The notes under the pieces were generated by a model that did not search any database, was not told the origin of the DNA, and saw nothing but the letters and a program-made list of their open reading frames with translations. A stretch of DNA of 64,000 bases, taken from Curtobacterium sp. SGAir0471. Lineage in GTDB: Bacteria; Actinomycetota; Actinomycetes; Actinomycetales; Microbacteriaceae. The translations under genes and the position numbers were made by a program. Position 1 is the stretch's first letter. Each line of letters starts with the position of its first letter. Of the stretch, positions 1 through 11,293 are shown piece after piece. The stretch covers positions 248,001 to 312,000 of the forward strand of contig NZ_CP027869.1 in assembly GCF_005490985.1 (NCBI RefSeq). The letters run 5' to 3'.

Positions 1-2535
<2,535 letters not shown>

Positions 2536-2571
2536 CGCGGGGCTCCGCCGAGCGGGACGCCGGCGTCGGCG

Positions 2572-2688
2572 CGAGACGCCACCGCTCGGCCGAGACGCCT
2601 CCGGAACCGGCAGCGTCTCGGCGGTCCCGGTGCGTCTCGCCGGTCCCGGTGCGTCTCGCCGGTTCCAGGGCGTCTCACCGGGTCCGTG
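2572..2688. repeat. 19-bp tandem repeat cluster with inverted units
   Basis: Two units beginning CGAGACGCC (2572 and 2591) are followed by four units in the opposite sense beginning GCGTCTC at 2613, 2632, 2651 and 2670. The spacing is exactly 19 bp throughout. The second and third of the four share GCGTCTCGCCGGT. At the switch, CGAGACGC (2591-2598) can pair with GCGTCTCG (2613-2620). The cluster sits in the gap between the exporter and the LacI gene. A related array with the same period occurs at 47463-47582. Confidence 0.8.
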
Positions 2689-2694
2689 CCGTGA

Positions 2695-2739
2695 CGGACG
2701 GGAGGCGCGGTGCCGGACCCGTGCCGCGCCTCCCGTCCG
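2695..2739. terminator. Bidirectional terminator-like hairpin, palindrome family A
   Basis: CGGACGGGAGGCGCGG at 2695-2710 pairs perfectly (16 bp) with 2724-2739 across a 13-nt loop. It lies between the convergent exporter and LacI genes and could stop transcription from both sides. The same stem recurs at 27403, 34475 and 41515. Confidence 0.75.
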
Positions 2740-2791
2740 GTGGGTGGTGCGGGTCCGGCCGGCGGTGCGGGGAGCAAGCCGCCCGCGCCCG

Positions 2792-3799
2792 TCAGCCCCC
2801 GGTGCTCGCCCGCGGGACCAGGCGGGCCGGCAGGTCGACGGGCTCCGCCGCCGTACCGTCGACCGTCGCGAGCAGGCGCAGGGCGGCGGTGCGGCCGAGC
2901 TCGGCTCCCGGCAGCGCGACGCTCGTCAGGGCCGGCGCGGTGACCGACGACGAGGGCAGGTCGTCGAAGCCCGCGACCGCCAGGTCCTCGGGCACCCGGA
3001 GTCCCATCGTGCCCGCGACCCGGAGCACGCCGTAGGCGAGGGTGTCCGCGGCCGCCACGACCGCCGTCACGCCGTCCTCGTGCCAGGCCTCGACCACGTG
3101 CTCGGTCGCCAGCGCGGCGGCGTCGACGGTCAGGTCCGCGCGGGCGCCGACCTCCGACACGGTGATCCCGGCGGCGGCGCACGCCTCGTCGAACATGCGG
3201 TGACGGATGCCGAAGGTCGCGACCCGTGCGGTGCCGTCGAGGTACGCGACGTGTCGGTGCCCGCGGTCGCGCAGGTGGGCGACGAGCGCGTCGATCCCCG
3301 GCGCGAGGTCGTAGTCGACCGCGGTCGTGCCCGCGGCGGCGTCCGGCGCGTCGAGCAGCACCACCGGGACGCTCGCGTCCATGGGCTCGCCGGCCGCCGG
3401 AGCGTCGACCAGGATCCCTGCCGGCCGCAGCCGCTCGAAGCGCCGGAGGTCGGCCGCCGTGGGCTGTGCACCGCGCTCGGTGACCGAGAGCACGAGCTGG
3501 TACCGGTCTCCCAGGGTGTCCCGCACGCCGCGGATCACCTCGGCGAAGAACGGGTTCGACAGGTCCGGTGCGATGAGCACGACCAGGTCACCGGTGCCGC
3601 GGGCGAGGGAGCTGGCCGCGTGGTCGACGACGTACCCGAGGGTCTCGACGGCGTCGCGCACCCGGTCCGCGATCGGCTGGGAGACCCGACCACGGTCCTT
3701 CCCGTTCACCACGAGGGAGACCGTCGCGATGCTCGTCCCCGCGCGTTCGGCCACCATCGCCGCGGTCACGCGACGACCGTGAGGGGCGGGGGAGGGCAC
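2792..3799 (-). CDS. LacI family transcriptional regulator of nucleoside/ribose operon
   Basis: 335 residues from GTG 3799; TAGGCT ends 6 nt upstream of this codon. The N-terminal headpiece at about residues 10-40 (VTAAMVAERAGTSIATVSLV) is the LacI helix-turn-helix with the hinge after it. The remainder is a periplasmic-binding-protein-like sugar sensor (DLVVLIAPDLSNPFFAEVI onward). It is divergent from the nucleoside hydrolase operon. The intergenic gap holds two copies of a LacI-type operator, so it most likely represses that operon, and perhaps itself, in the absence of ribose or a nucleoside. The effector is inferred from the operon content. Confidence 0.9.
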   Translation of the reverse strand: MPSPAPHGRRVTAAMVAERAGTSIATVSLVVNGKDRGRVSQPIADRVRDAVETLGYVVDHAASSLARGTGDLVVLIAPDLSNPFFAEVIRGVRDTLGDRYQLVLSVTERGAQPTAADLRRFERLRPAGILVDAPAAGEPMDASVPVVLLDAPDAAAGTTAVDYDLAPGIDALVAHLRDRGHRHVAYLDGTARVATFGIRHRMFDEACAAAGITVSEVGARADLTVDAAALATEHVVEAWHEDGVTAVVAAADTLAYGVLRVAGTMGLRVPEDLAVAGFDDLPSSSVTAPALTSVALPGAELGRTAALRLLATVDGTAAEPVDLPARLVPRASTGG

Positions 3800-3853
3800 C
3801 CGACGAGCCTACCGACCGGGCCGGGCGCACGGACGGGCGAGGATCGCTCGGAG

Positions 3854-3896
3854 TTGACGTCAAGCGTTTGACGTGTTCGAATGTCAAACGCTTGAC
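3854..3896. promoter_or_regulatory. Promoter with two mirror-image LacI operators
   Basis: GTCAAGCGTTTGAC (3859-3872) and its exact reverse complement GTCAAACGCTTGAC (3883-3896) flank a TTCGAA centre, making one large palindrome. The CG-centred half-sites are typical for LacI/GalR proteins. TTGACG (3854-3859) and TCGAAT (3877-3882), separated by 17 bp, form a plausible promoter for the nucleoside hydrolase operon. Both operators would occlude it. Confidence 0.8.
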
Positions 3897-4029
3897 GCGC
3901 CGAGCTGGAGTTGGTTCCTCCACAGCGCGGACCCCACCGCGTCGAGCACACACGTCCGTCCGGCAGCGCCGGACACGGCGGGCCAGGACGGTCCGCCGAC
4001 GCAGATCCCCGACGAAGTGGAGCCCCACG

Positions 4030-5073
4030 GTGCCCGATGCGACGACGCAGAAGATCATCCTCGACTGCGACCCCGGCCACGACGACGCCGTCGCCCTCCT
4101 GCTGGCGCACGGCAACCCGACGATCGAGCTCCTCGCCGTCACGACCGTCGTCGGCAACCAGACCCTGCCGAAGGTCACCCGCAACGCCCTCGCCGTCGCG
4201 CGCATCGCCGGCATCACGGGTGTGCCCTTCGCCGCCGGCGCCGACCGCCCGCTGCTGCGCGAGATCGAGGTCGCGCCCGAGATCCACGGTGAGAGCGGCC
4301 TGGACGGGCCGACGCTCCCCGAACCGTCGTTCGGCCTCGACGAGCGGCACGCCGTCGACCTCATCATCGACACGGTGATGGCGCACGAACCCGGCACCGT
4401 CACGATCGTGCCCACCGCCGGCCTGACCAACATCGCCCTCGCCGTCCGCAAGGAGCCGCGCATCGTCGACCGCGTCAAGCAGGTCGTGCTGATGGGCGGC
4501 GGCGTGCACGTCGGCAACTGGAGCCCGGTCGCCGAGTTCAACATCGTCATCGACCCCGAGGCCGCCGACATCGTGTTCCGCGCCGGCTGGGACGTCGTGA
4601 TGGTCGGCCTCGACCTCACCCACCAGGCGCTCGCCACCCCCGAGGTCGCCGCGCGCATCGCCGCCGTCGGCACCGGTCCCGCCGCGTTCGTCGGCGAGCT
4701 GCTCGAGTTCTTCGGCAAGGCCTACGAGGACGCCCAGGGCTTCGACGCACCGCCCGTGCACGACCCCTGCGCAGTCGCGTACGTCATCGACCCGACGATC
4801 GTCCGCGCCGTGAAGATGCCGATCGCGATCGAGACGACGGGCACCCACACGCTCGGCATGACCGTCGCCGACCTCCGCGGCCCCGCGCCGGAGGACTGCC
4901 GGACGTCCGCCGCGATGGAGCTCGACCACGCGCGGTTCTGGGACCTGGTCGTCGACGCGCTCGAGCGCATCGGCGAGACGCCCGACACCGGGTGGACGCC
5001 CCGCGCCGCCGCCGAGACGGACACCGACACCGACACCGAGACCGACGTGGCCGTCGTCACGCAGGAGCGCTGA
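4030..5073 (+). CDS. Inosine-uridine preferring nucleoside hydrolase (IUNH)
   Basis: 347 residues from GTG 4030, preceded by GTGGAG as ribosome-binding site. The N-terminal ILDCDPGHDDA (residues about 10-20) is the calcium-binding signature of the IUNH family. VLMGGGVHVGNWSPVAEFN and the later HDPCAVAYV carry the other conserved active-site residues. The enzyme hydrolyses ribonucleosides to base plus ribose in the cytoplasm. The C-terminus ends in an acidic T-D-T-D-T-E-T-D repeat not needed by the family and encoded by a short ACCGAC-type repeat. It is the first gene of an operon with a transporter and ribokinase. Confidence 0.93.
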   Translation: MPDATTQKIILDCDPGHDDAVALLLAHGNPTIELLAVTTVVGNQTLPKVTRNALAVARIAGITGVPFAAGADRPLLREIEVAPEIHGESGLDGPTLPEPSFGLDERHAVDLIIDTVMAHEPGTVTIVPTAGLTNIALAVRKEPRIVDRVKQVVLMGGGVHVGNWSPVAEFNIVIDPEAADIVFRAGWDVVMVGLDLTHQALATPEVAARIAAVGTGPAAFVGELLEFFGKAYEDAQGFDAPPVHDPCAVAYVIDPTIVRAVKMPIAIETTGTHTLGMTVADLRGPAPEDCRTSAAMELDHARFWDLVVDALERIGETPDTGWTPRAAAETDTDTDTETDVAVVTQER

Positions 5074-5078
5074 GCACC

Positions 5079-6488
5079 GTGACCACCACCTCGACGACGA
5101 AGTCGACCGCCGCCCTCACCGCCGCACTGCTCGCCGCGTGCGTCGCGTTCCAGCTGAACGCGAGCATGCTCAGCCCGGCGCTCGCGACCATGGCGGACGA
5201 GCTCCGCACCGACGACGCGACCATCGGGCTGTCGCAGACGCTGTTCTTCACGATCGCGGCCCTGTTCTCGCTGTTCCTGCCGCGCCTGTCCGACATCGTG
5301 GGCCGCAAGCGCGTGCTGCTCGGGATGCTGCTCGTGATGCTCGTCGGCAGCGTCGTCGCCGCCCTCGCGGTGAACGTGCCGATGCTGTTCGTCGGCCGGA
5401 TGATCCAGGGCGTGACCGGGCCGGTCGTGCCCATCGGCCTGCTCGTCCTGCGCAACGAGATCGCCGACCCGAAGCGCTACGGCGCCGCCCTCGGCCTGCT
5501 CACCGCGGTGAACGGCGGCATCGCCGGGGTCGACGCCCTGGCCGGCGGCTGGATCGCGACGCACTTCGGGTTCCGCGGCATCTTCTGGGTGATCGTCGTC
5601 GTCACGGCCGTCGCCGCACTCATGGTCGCCCGCTGGGGTGTCGAGTCCCACCCTTCGGCCGGCACGCGGATGGACTGGTGGGGCGTGCTCCCGCTGGTCG
5701 TCAGCGTCGGTGCGCTGCTCACCGCGTTCAACGAGGCCGGCAAGCTGGACGCTGCCGACTGGACGCTCGTCTTCGGCGGGATCGTCCTCGCCGTGGTCGC
5801 CTTCGGCGTGTTCTGGGCGATCGAGTCGCGGGTCCGCGAGCCGCTCGTCGAGACCCGGTACCTGCAGCGCCGCGGGACCTGGGCGCTGCTCGTCACGACG
5901 CTGCTCACCATGACGGGCGTGTTCGCGGTCGTGAACGGGTTGGTCACGAGCCTCGCCCAGAACGACGAGGTCGGCTTCGGCATGGAACCGGACGTCGCAT
6001 CGCTGGCGTTCCTCGTGCCGTACGCGCTGGTCGGGTGGGTCGTCGGACCGTTCTCCGGCCGTCTCGCGCCGACCCTCGGCTACCGCGCCGTGCTCCGCGT
6101 CGGCCTGGTCGGCAGCATCGTCGCGACGCTCGTCATGGCGTTCGTCGGCGTCCACTCGCTGCCCGTGCTCGTCGCCGCCACGGTGCTCATCGGCATCACC
6201 TACGCGGGCATCGCGAACATCGTCCTCAACGGGCTCGGCATCGTGCTCTCGCCGGAGTCCAACCCGGGGTTCCTGCCGGGCCTCAACGCCGGTGCGTTCA
6301 ACCTCGGTGCGGGCATCAGCTTCGCCGTGCTGCCGGCGCTGCAGACGGCCCTCGGCACCGGCGGGTCCGCGGGCACCGCCGGCTACTCCGGTGGCATGCT
6401 GCTCGGTGCCGTGATCACCGTCGCGGCCCTCGCCACGTCCTTCCTCATCCCGCGCCCGGCCTCGGCCGAGACAGGAGCCACCGCATGA
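5079..6488 (+). CDS. MFS transporter, probable nucleoside/ribose uptake
   Basis: 469 residues from GTG 5079, five bases after the hydrolase stop. The ORF shows MFS helices with motif A (LPRLSDIVGRKRVLLG) and 12-14 hydrophobic segments. By sequence it resembles the DHA family. Its place between a nucleoside hydrolase and a ribokinase under a LacI operator argues for import of nucleosides or ribose. Its stop overlaps the ribokinase ATG (ATGA). Drug export by the same fold cannot be excluded from sequence alone. Confidence 0.8.
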   Translation: MTTTSTTKSTAALTAALLAACVAFQLNASMLSPALATMADELRTDDATIGLSQTLFFTIAALFSLFLPRLSDIVGRKRVLLGMLLVMLVGSVVAALAVNVPMLFVGRMIQGVTGPVVPIGLLVLRNEIADPKRYGAALGLLTAVNGGIAGVDALAGGWIATHFGFRGIFWVIVVVTAVAALMVARWGVESHPSAGTRMDWWGVLPLVVSVGALLTAFNEAGKLDAADWTLVFGGIVLAVVAFGVFWAIESRVREPLVETRYLQRRGTWALLVTTLLTMTGVFAVVNGLVTSLAQNDEVGFGMEPDVASLAFLVPYALVGWVVGPFSGRLAPTLGYRAVLRVGLVGSIVATLVMAFVGVHSLPVLVAATVLIGITYAGIANIVLNGLGIVLSPESNPGFLPGLNAGAFNLGAGISFAVLPALQTALGTGGSAGTAGYSGGMLLGAVITVAALATSFLIPRPASAETGATA

Positions 6489-7342
6489 GCGGCATCGTCG
6501 TCGTGGGCAGCCTCAACGCGGACCTGGTGGTCCGCACGGAGCGCTTCCCGAAGCCCGGGGAGACCCTGCAGGGGTCGGACCTCGCGATCCTGCCCGGTGG
6601 CAAGTCCGCCAACCAGGCGGTCGCGGCCGGGAGGCTCGGGGGCACCGTCCGCATGATCGGTGCGGTCGGCGACGACGGGAACGGCACGCTCCTGCGCGAG
6701 TCCGTCGCATCGGCCCACGTCGACACGACGCACGTCGCGGTCCGGCGGGGCGTCGCCACCGGGACGGCCGTCATCACGGTCGACGCCGCGGGCGAGAACA
6801 CCATCGTGATCTCCGGCGGTGCGAACGCCACGCTCACGCCGGAGGACCTGCCCGACTCGGCCTTCGACGGCGCCGGTGTGCTCGGGCTCTGCCTCGAGGT
6901 CTCGATCGACGTCGTGCTCGCCGCCGCGCGGGCCGGCCGTGCCGCGGGGGCCACGGTGCTCACCAACCTGTCGCCGTTCGGGGCCGTGCCGCAGGAGCTC
7001 CTCGACCTGACCGACGTGCTGCTGGTGAACGAGCACGAGGCCGCCGGGCTCGGGGACCACGGCGTCGCGCGCTCGATCGTGACCCGGGGTGGTGCCGGCT
7101 GCACGGTGCACGACGGGGACGCGGATCCGGTCGACGTCGACGCCGTGCGGGTCGAGCCCGTCGACACCACGGGCTGCGGGGACGCGTTCATGGGTGCGGT
7201 GGCGCTCCGACTCGACGCCGGCGACTCGCTGCTCGAGGCCGCGCGCTTCGCCGTCGTGGTCGGTGCGTACGCCGCGACGAAGCCGGGCGCACAGGCGTCC
7301 TACCCGACCACCGCGGAACTGGAGTCCTTCCTGCGGGCGTAG
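6485..7342 (+). CDS. rbsK: Ribokinase
   Basis: 285 residues, ATG 6485 overlapping the transporter stop. It is a PfkB-family sugar kinase: N-terminal [20 protein letters not shown], the substrate-binding [16 protein letters not shown], and C-terminal [20 protein letters not shown], where D233 is the catalytic base. It phosphorylates ribose to ribose-5-phosphate with ATP, which completes nucleoside salvage started by the hydrolase two genes upstream. It is slightly shorter than typical RbsK (about 300 residues) but no motif is missing. Confidence 0.92.
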   Translation: MSGIVVVGSLNADLVVRTERFPKPGETLQGSDLAILPGGKSANQAVAAGRLGGTVRMIGAVGDDGNGTLLRESVASAHVDTTHVAVRRGVATGTAVITVDAAGENTIVISGGANATLTPEDLPDSAFDGAGVLGLCLEVSIDVVLAAARAGRAAGATVLTNLSPFGAVPQELLDLTDVLLVNEHEAAGLGDHGVARSIVTRGGAGCTVHDGDADPVDVDAVRVEPVDTTGCGDAFMGAVALRLDAGDSLLEAARFAVVVGAYAATKPGAQASYPTTAELESFLRA

Positions 7343-7373
7343 CCCGAGCCTCCCGGCCGCTAGCGTTGGGGGC

Positions 7374-8309
7374 ATGCGCGTCGGAGTCCTCGACATCGGG
7401 TCCAACACCGGCCACCTGCTGGTGGTGGACGCCCACGGCGGGGCCGCGCCGCTGCCGGCCTCGTCGTTCAAGCAGCCGCTGCGGCTCGCCGAGCACCTCG
7501 ACGACTCGGGCGCCGTGACGCCCGCGGGTGTCGACGCCCTCACGACCTTCGTAGCGGACGCCGTCCGCGTCGCCGAGGAACGCGGGTGCGAGGACATGCT
7601 CGGCTTCGCGACCTCGGCCGTCCGCGACGCGGTGAACTCCGACGCGGTGCTCGACCACGTCGAGGAGCGCACCGGCGTCGAGCTCGCGGTGCTGTCCGGC
7701 GAGGACGAGGCACGCCTGACGTTCCTGGCCGTGCGGCGGTGGTTCGGGTGGTCCGCCGGACGCCTCGCCGTGTTCGACATCGGCGGTGGCTCGCTCGAGA
7801 TCGCCGGCGGCGCGGACGAGGCACCGGACGTCGCATGGTCGATGCCGATCGGTGCCGCTCGACTCGCGCGCCAGTACTTCGCCGCGGGGACGCCCTCCCA
7901 GGACGACGTCCGCCGCATCCGCCACGAGATCCGCGTCGCCATCGCGCGCGACGCCGGCCTGCTGCTCCGTGCGGGCAGGCCGGACCGTGCCGTGGCGACC
8001 TCGAAGACGTTCCGCTCCATCGCCCGCATCTGCGGCGCCGCGCCCTCGGCTGCGGGACCGCTCGTGCCGCGGTCGCTCGACGGCGCGGTGCTCCGCGAGC
8101 GGCTGCCGTCGCTGCTGACGATGTCGCTCGGGCAGCTGGCGGAGCTGCCCGGCGTCTCGCCGAGCCGGGCGCACCAGGTCGTGCCGGGAGCGCTCGTCGC
8201 CGAGGCGTGCCTGGACATCTTCGACCTGCCGGCGCTCGAGATCTGCCCGTGGGCCCTGCGCGAGGGGGTCATCCTCGAGCGGCTCGACCAGCTCTCGGTG
8301 CTCGGCTGA
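7374..8309 (+). CDS. Exopolyphosphatase / pppGpp phosphatase (Ppx/GppA family)
   Basis: 311 residues from ATG 7374, with TAGCGT ending 7 nt upstream. The N-terminal [15 protein letters not shown] and the later [14 protein letters not shown] (about residue 135) are the two phosphate-binding loops of the actin-like Ppx/GppA fold. The length matches the short, two-domain actinobacterial Ppx type. It would hydrolyse polyphosphate and/or pppGpp in the cytoplasm; sequence does not separate the two. It is followed within 3 nt by a membrane protein gene. Confidence 0.9.
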   Translation: MRVGVLDIGSNTGHLLVVDAHGGAAPLPASSFKQPLRLAEHLDDSGAVTPAGVDALTTFVADAVRVAEERGCEDMLGFATSAVRDAVNSDAVLDHVEERTGVELAVLSGEDEARLTFLAVRRWFGWSAGRLAVFDIGGGSLEIAGGADEAPDVAWSMPIGAARLARQYFAAGTPSQDDVRRIRHEIRVAIARDAGLLLRAGRPDRAVATSKTFRSIARICGAAPSAAGPLVPRSLDGAVLRERLPSLLTMSLGQLAELPGVSPSRAHQVVPGALVAEACLDIFDLPALEICPWALREGVILERLDQLSVLG

Positions 8310-8311
8310 AC

Positions 8312-8941
8312 GTGGCCCGGCACGCCGCCGATGCGCCTCCGGAGGCGCCGACGTCGTTCGCGCTCGGTCCGACCTGGGTGCGCGTCGGGCTGTGGGTCAC
8401 GCGCGGCGCCGTCGTGGTCATGGTGCTCGTCATCGTGCTGGCCGCGGTCGACCGCCCCGGCTGGGAGCGCTTCGGGTTCGATCAGGACGGATCCCCACGG
8501 GCGGCGCTCCCGAACGCCGCACTGCTCTGCGCACTCGTCCTCGGGATCGGGTGGCAGTGGTTCGCGGGACTCGCCGCGCCGTCGTCCACGGTCCGACGGG
8601 ACGGCGACGACCTGCGTGCTCTGACCGTCCTCGGGACACGTCGCGTGCGGCTGACGGGGGCGTTCGTCGTCCGGTTCCGTGTCTGGAGCGGTGTCGGCAC
8701 CACGCACGGCCTGTTCGTGCTCGATCGGCGGTGCCGGGCGCTGGTCGTCCTCAGCCCCTTCGGTCCTGCCGACACAGGCCGCACGCGAGCGCTGGTCCCC
8801 GCCGCGGAGGACTCGCTGTGGAGGGCAGCCGGCGAGCACCTCCTCGGGCTCGTCTGGCTCCTCGCCACGGTGGTCGTCGTGTTCGTGCTCGGCGGGGTGC
8901 TCGCCGCGGTCCTCTCGGCCCCGGGCTCAGACCTGGGCTGA
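8312..8941 (+). CDS. Hypothetical membrane protein
   Basis: 209 residues from GTG 8312, directly behind the phosphatase gene. Two hydrophobic helices lie near residues 30-50 and 70-90. A soluble beta-rich segment (VRRDGDDLRALTVLGTRRVR...) resembles PH-like domains of small bacterial membrane proteins, and a final helix lies near residues 180-205. No function is assignable. The last 15 nt overlap the end of the convergent monooxygenase-like gene. Confidence 0.65.
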   Translation: MARHAADAPPEAPTSFALGPTWVRVGLWVTRGAVVVMVLVIVLAAVDRPGWERFGFDQDGSPRAALPNAALLCALVLGIGWQWFAGLAAPSSTVRRDGDDLRALTVLGTRRVRLTGAFVVRFRVWSGVGTTHGLFVLDRRCRALVVLSPFGPADTGRTRALVPAAEDSLWRAAGEHLLGLVWLLATVVVVFVLGGVLAAVLSAPGSDLG

Positions 8942-9547
8942 GCGTCGGGAACGCGGCGGGGCGAGGAGCCAGGGGCGGATGAGCTTCGTCACGAACGGCA
9001 GCACCCAGAAGGTCATGATCGGCGTCAGCACGAGCGTCGTCATCAGCACGCGGGGCAGCACGGCGAGGTGCCCGAACGCCGGGACGAGCCAGCCGACCAG
9101 GTAGGTGAACGCCAGGTTCACCGGGAAGAACCCGAGCCAGATGCTCACCGCCTGCTTCCACCGCGGCGGGGCGCTCGATGCAGGGGCGTCCTGCGGGGCG
9201 TCGAACCAGCCCTCGATGCCGGTGCGCTTCTCGACGCGGGACTCCACCACGAGGTCGCGCCCCTGGTCGAGCCAGCGGAGCCGGTCGTCGGAGTTCTCCC
9301 ACGTGGCGAGCTGCTCGTGGTCGGCGAACCGGTAGAGCATGTGCCATTCCCGACTGGTGGCGTGGGAGCGGACCCATCCGGAGCCGAGGAAGCCGGGGTA
9401 GCGGTTCGCCAGGTTGACGCCGGACTGCACCCAGGCGGTGGCGTCGGGGATGCGGTCGGGTTCGACCAGGCGGGTGATGGACACGGTGACGGGCGGGCCT
9501 GCGGTCACGGATGACGACTGCAGACTCCCTGGCTCTTGTGGAGTCAT
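8927..9547 (-). CDS. Antibiotic biosynthesis monooxygenase (ABM)-domain membrane protein
   Basis: 206 residues from ATG 9547, with GAGACT ending 6 nt upstream. The first about 110 residues form an ABM-like dimeric alpha-beta barrel (VTVSITRLVEPDRIPDATAW ... HMLYRFADHEQLATWENS). Two C-terminal hydrophobic helices follow. This ABM-plus-two-TM layout is common in actinobacteria with no proven role; heme- or quinone-type monooxygenase activity is only suggested by the fold. The 3' end overlaps the convergent gene by 15 nt. Confidence 0.75.
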   Translation of the reverse strand: MTPQEPGSLQSSSVTAGPPVTVSITRLVEPDRIPDATAWVQSGVNLANRYPGFLGSGWVRSHATSREWHMLYRFADHEQLATWENSDDRLRWLDQGRDLVVESRVEKRTGIEGWFDAPQDAPASSAPPRWKQAVSIWLGFFPVNLAFTYLVGWLVPAFGHLAVLPRVLMTTLVLTPIMTFWVLPFVTKLIRPWLLAPPRSRRSAQV

Positions 9548-9618
9548 ACGGACAGTCTCGCGCAGTCCTGTTTCCGACTCGTGACGGTGGAGGGTGTGCG
9601 GGACAGTAGGTTCGGCAC

Positions 9619-10119
9619 ATGAGCGACGTCAGCGGTGCAGCACAGGACACCGAGCGCGGTCGGCACGAGACCCCGACCGAGCGGTGGGACCGGAACTGGT
9701 CGGACATCCAGCAGGAGCTCCGCATCGTGCAGACCGGGACACAGATCCTGGCCGGCTTCCTGCTGACGCTACCGTTCCAGCAGCGCTTCACGATGCTCAG
9801 CACCAGCGAGGAGGTCGTCTACCTCGTGCTCGTGGCGCTCGCCGTGGTGATCACGGTGGTCGCGCTCTCCGCCGTGTCAGCGCACCGCCTGGTGTTCCGG
9901 CAGCGCCAGAAGCACGACCTGGTCCGGGCGGGCAACGCGCTGCTCATCGCGGCGCTCGCGGCGAGCGCGCTGCTGTTCTCGGGCACGGTGCTGTTCGTGT
10001 TCGACGTCATGATCGGGGACGTCGGGGGGATCGTCGGCGGGGTGGTCGTGTTCCTCGGGACCGCAGCGCTCTGGGTGTCGATCCCGCTCGCGCTCCGCCG
10101 AACGAGACGCGACGGCTAG
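9619..10119 (+). CDS. DUF6328 family membrane protein
   Basis: 166 residues from ATG 9619, TAGGTT ending 6 nt upstream. The conserved segment NWSDIQQELRIVQTGTQILAGFLLTLPFQQRF identifies the DUF6328 family. Four hydrophobic helices are visible. Function is unknown. Its TAG stop shares the tetranucleotide CTAG with the stop codon of the convergent ku gene, so the two coding regions overlap by 4 nt. Confidence 0.8.
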   Translation: MSDVSGAAQDTERGRHETPTERWDRNWSDIQQELRIVQTGTQILAGFLLTLPFQQRFTMLSTSEEVVYLVLVALAVVITVVALSAVSAHRLVFRQRQKHDLVRAGNALLIAALAASALLFSGTVLFVFDVMIGDVGGIVGGVVVFLGTAALWVSIPLALRRTRRDG

Positions 10120-11201
10120 CTCGCCTGCTTCTTCGCGGTCGACTTCGTCGCGGGGGTCTTCTTCGCAGGGGTGTTCTTCGTAGAGGTCTTCTTCGCGGTC
10201 GACTTCGCCGCGGCGGTCTTCGCCGCCGGCGCCTTCTTCGACGGCGCCTTCTTCGTCCCCGCCGTCGCGTCCCCGTCACCGTCCGCACCAGCGGAACCGG
10301 ACGACGAGCGCGATCCGGACGACGAGCGCGAGCCGGACGACGAACGCGACCCCGAGCCTCCAGACCGGGACGAGGACCGGGACGACGACCGCGACGATCC
10401 CGACGAGCCGGACCGCTTCTTGTCCACCGAGGCCCGGAGGGCCGCCATCAAGTCGATGACGTCCCCGCCCTCGTCGGCATCCTCGTCCTCGGAGCGCTCA
10501 CCGAACGTCTCCGAGGTGTCGACGTCGTCGCCCGCCTCGAGCTTGGCGTCGATGAGCTGCTGCAGTTCCTCCTGGTAGGAGTCCGTGTAGCGGTCGGGGT
10601 CGAAGTCGGCGGACATGCTCTCGACGAGCGACGACGACATCTTCAGCTCGTTCGCACTCACCTTCACCGACTTGTCGAGCGCAGCGAAGTCGGCTGCCCG
10701 GACCTCGTCGCCCCACAGCAGCCCCTGCAGCAGGATGACGTCGTCGTTCACCCGGAGCACGCCGAGCCGGGTCTTCTGCCGGAGCGTGAACTGCACGACG
10801 GCCAGCCGGTCGGTCTTCGCGAGCGTCTCGCGGAGCAGCACGTACGCCTTGGGGGAGCGGGAGTCCGGCTCCAGGTAGTACGACTTCTCGAACATCATCG
10901 GGTCGACCTGGTCCACGGGGACGAACTCGAGGACCTCGATCTCGTGCGACTGCTCCTCGGGGAGCTGCTTGAAGTCGTCCGCGGTCAGCACCACCGTCTT
11001 CTCGCCGTCGTCGTAGGCGCGCTGGATGTCGGCGTACTCGACCTCGTGCCCGAACTCGCACACGCGCTTGTACCGGATGCGACCCTTGTCCTCGTCGTGG
11101 ACCTGGTGCAGGGAGACGTCGTGGGTCTCGGTCGCCGCGTACACCTTGATCGGCACGTTGACGAGCCCGAACGCGATGGAGCCCTTCCAGATCGACCTCA
11201 T
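10116..11201 (-). CDS. ku: Non-homologous end joining protein Ku
   Basis: 361 residues. The start at ATG 11201 gives the canonical MRSIWKGSIAFGLVNVPIKVYAAT N-terminus; CATCAT ends 6 nt upstream. The Ku core (about residues 1-265) contains the typical VHDEDKGRIRYKRVC and the KSYYLEPD segment, and forms the homodimeric ring around DNA ends. A long low-complexity tail follows, first Ser/Arg/Gly repeats and then Lys/Ala/Thr repeats (KKAPSKKAPAAKT and similar), like histone H1. Such tails are known for some actinobacterial Ku proteins and add DNA binding. ligD lies about 1.6 kb away on the other strand. Confidence 0.95.
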   Translation of the reverse strand: MRSIWKGSIAFGLVNVPIKVYAATETHDVSLHQVHDEDKGRIRYKRVCEFGHEVEYADIQRAYDDGEKTVVLTADDFKQLPEEQSHEIEVLEFVPVDQVDPMMFEKSYYLEPDSRSPKAYVLLRETLAKTDRLAVVQFTLRQKTRLGVLRVNDDVILLQGLLWGDEVRAADFAALDKSVKVSANELKMSSSLVESMSADFDPDRYTDSYQEELQQLIDAKLEAGDDVDTSETFGERSEDEDADEGGDVIDLMAALRASVDKKRSGSSGSSRSSSRSSSRSGGSGSRSSSGSRSSSGSRSSSGSAGADGDGDATAGTKKAPSKKAPAAKTAAAKSTAKKTSTKNTPAKKTPATKSTAKKQAS

Positions 11202-11293
11202 GGCCACATGATGCCCGCGGATGCGGCGAAGAGCCCTCAGTTCCGGGCGGATGGACAGCCGCACACGACGTGGGAGGGCGTATCGTGCCGCCC

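Noticed and set aside
2572..2688. CRISPR array
   Set aside because: Units are contiguous 19-mers without unique spacers, and the orientation switches; no cas genes are present.
2695..2739. Palindrome family A as an insertion sequence or MITE end
   Set aside because: No target-site duplication or internal sequence between separated inverted repeats; each copy is a single hairpin of about 45 bp.
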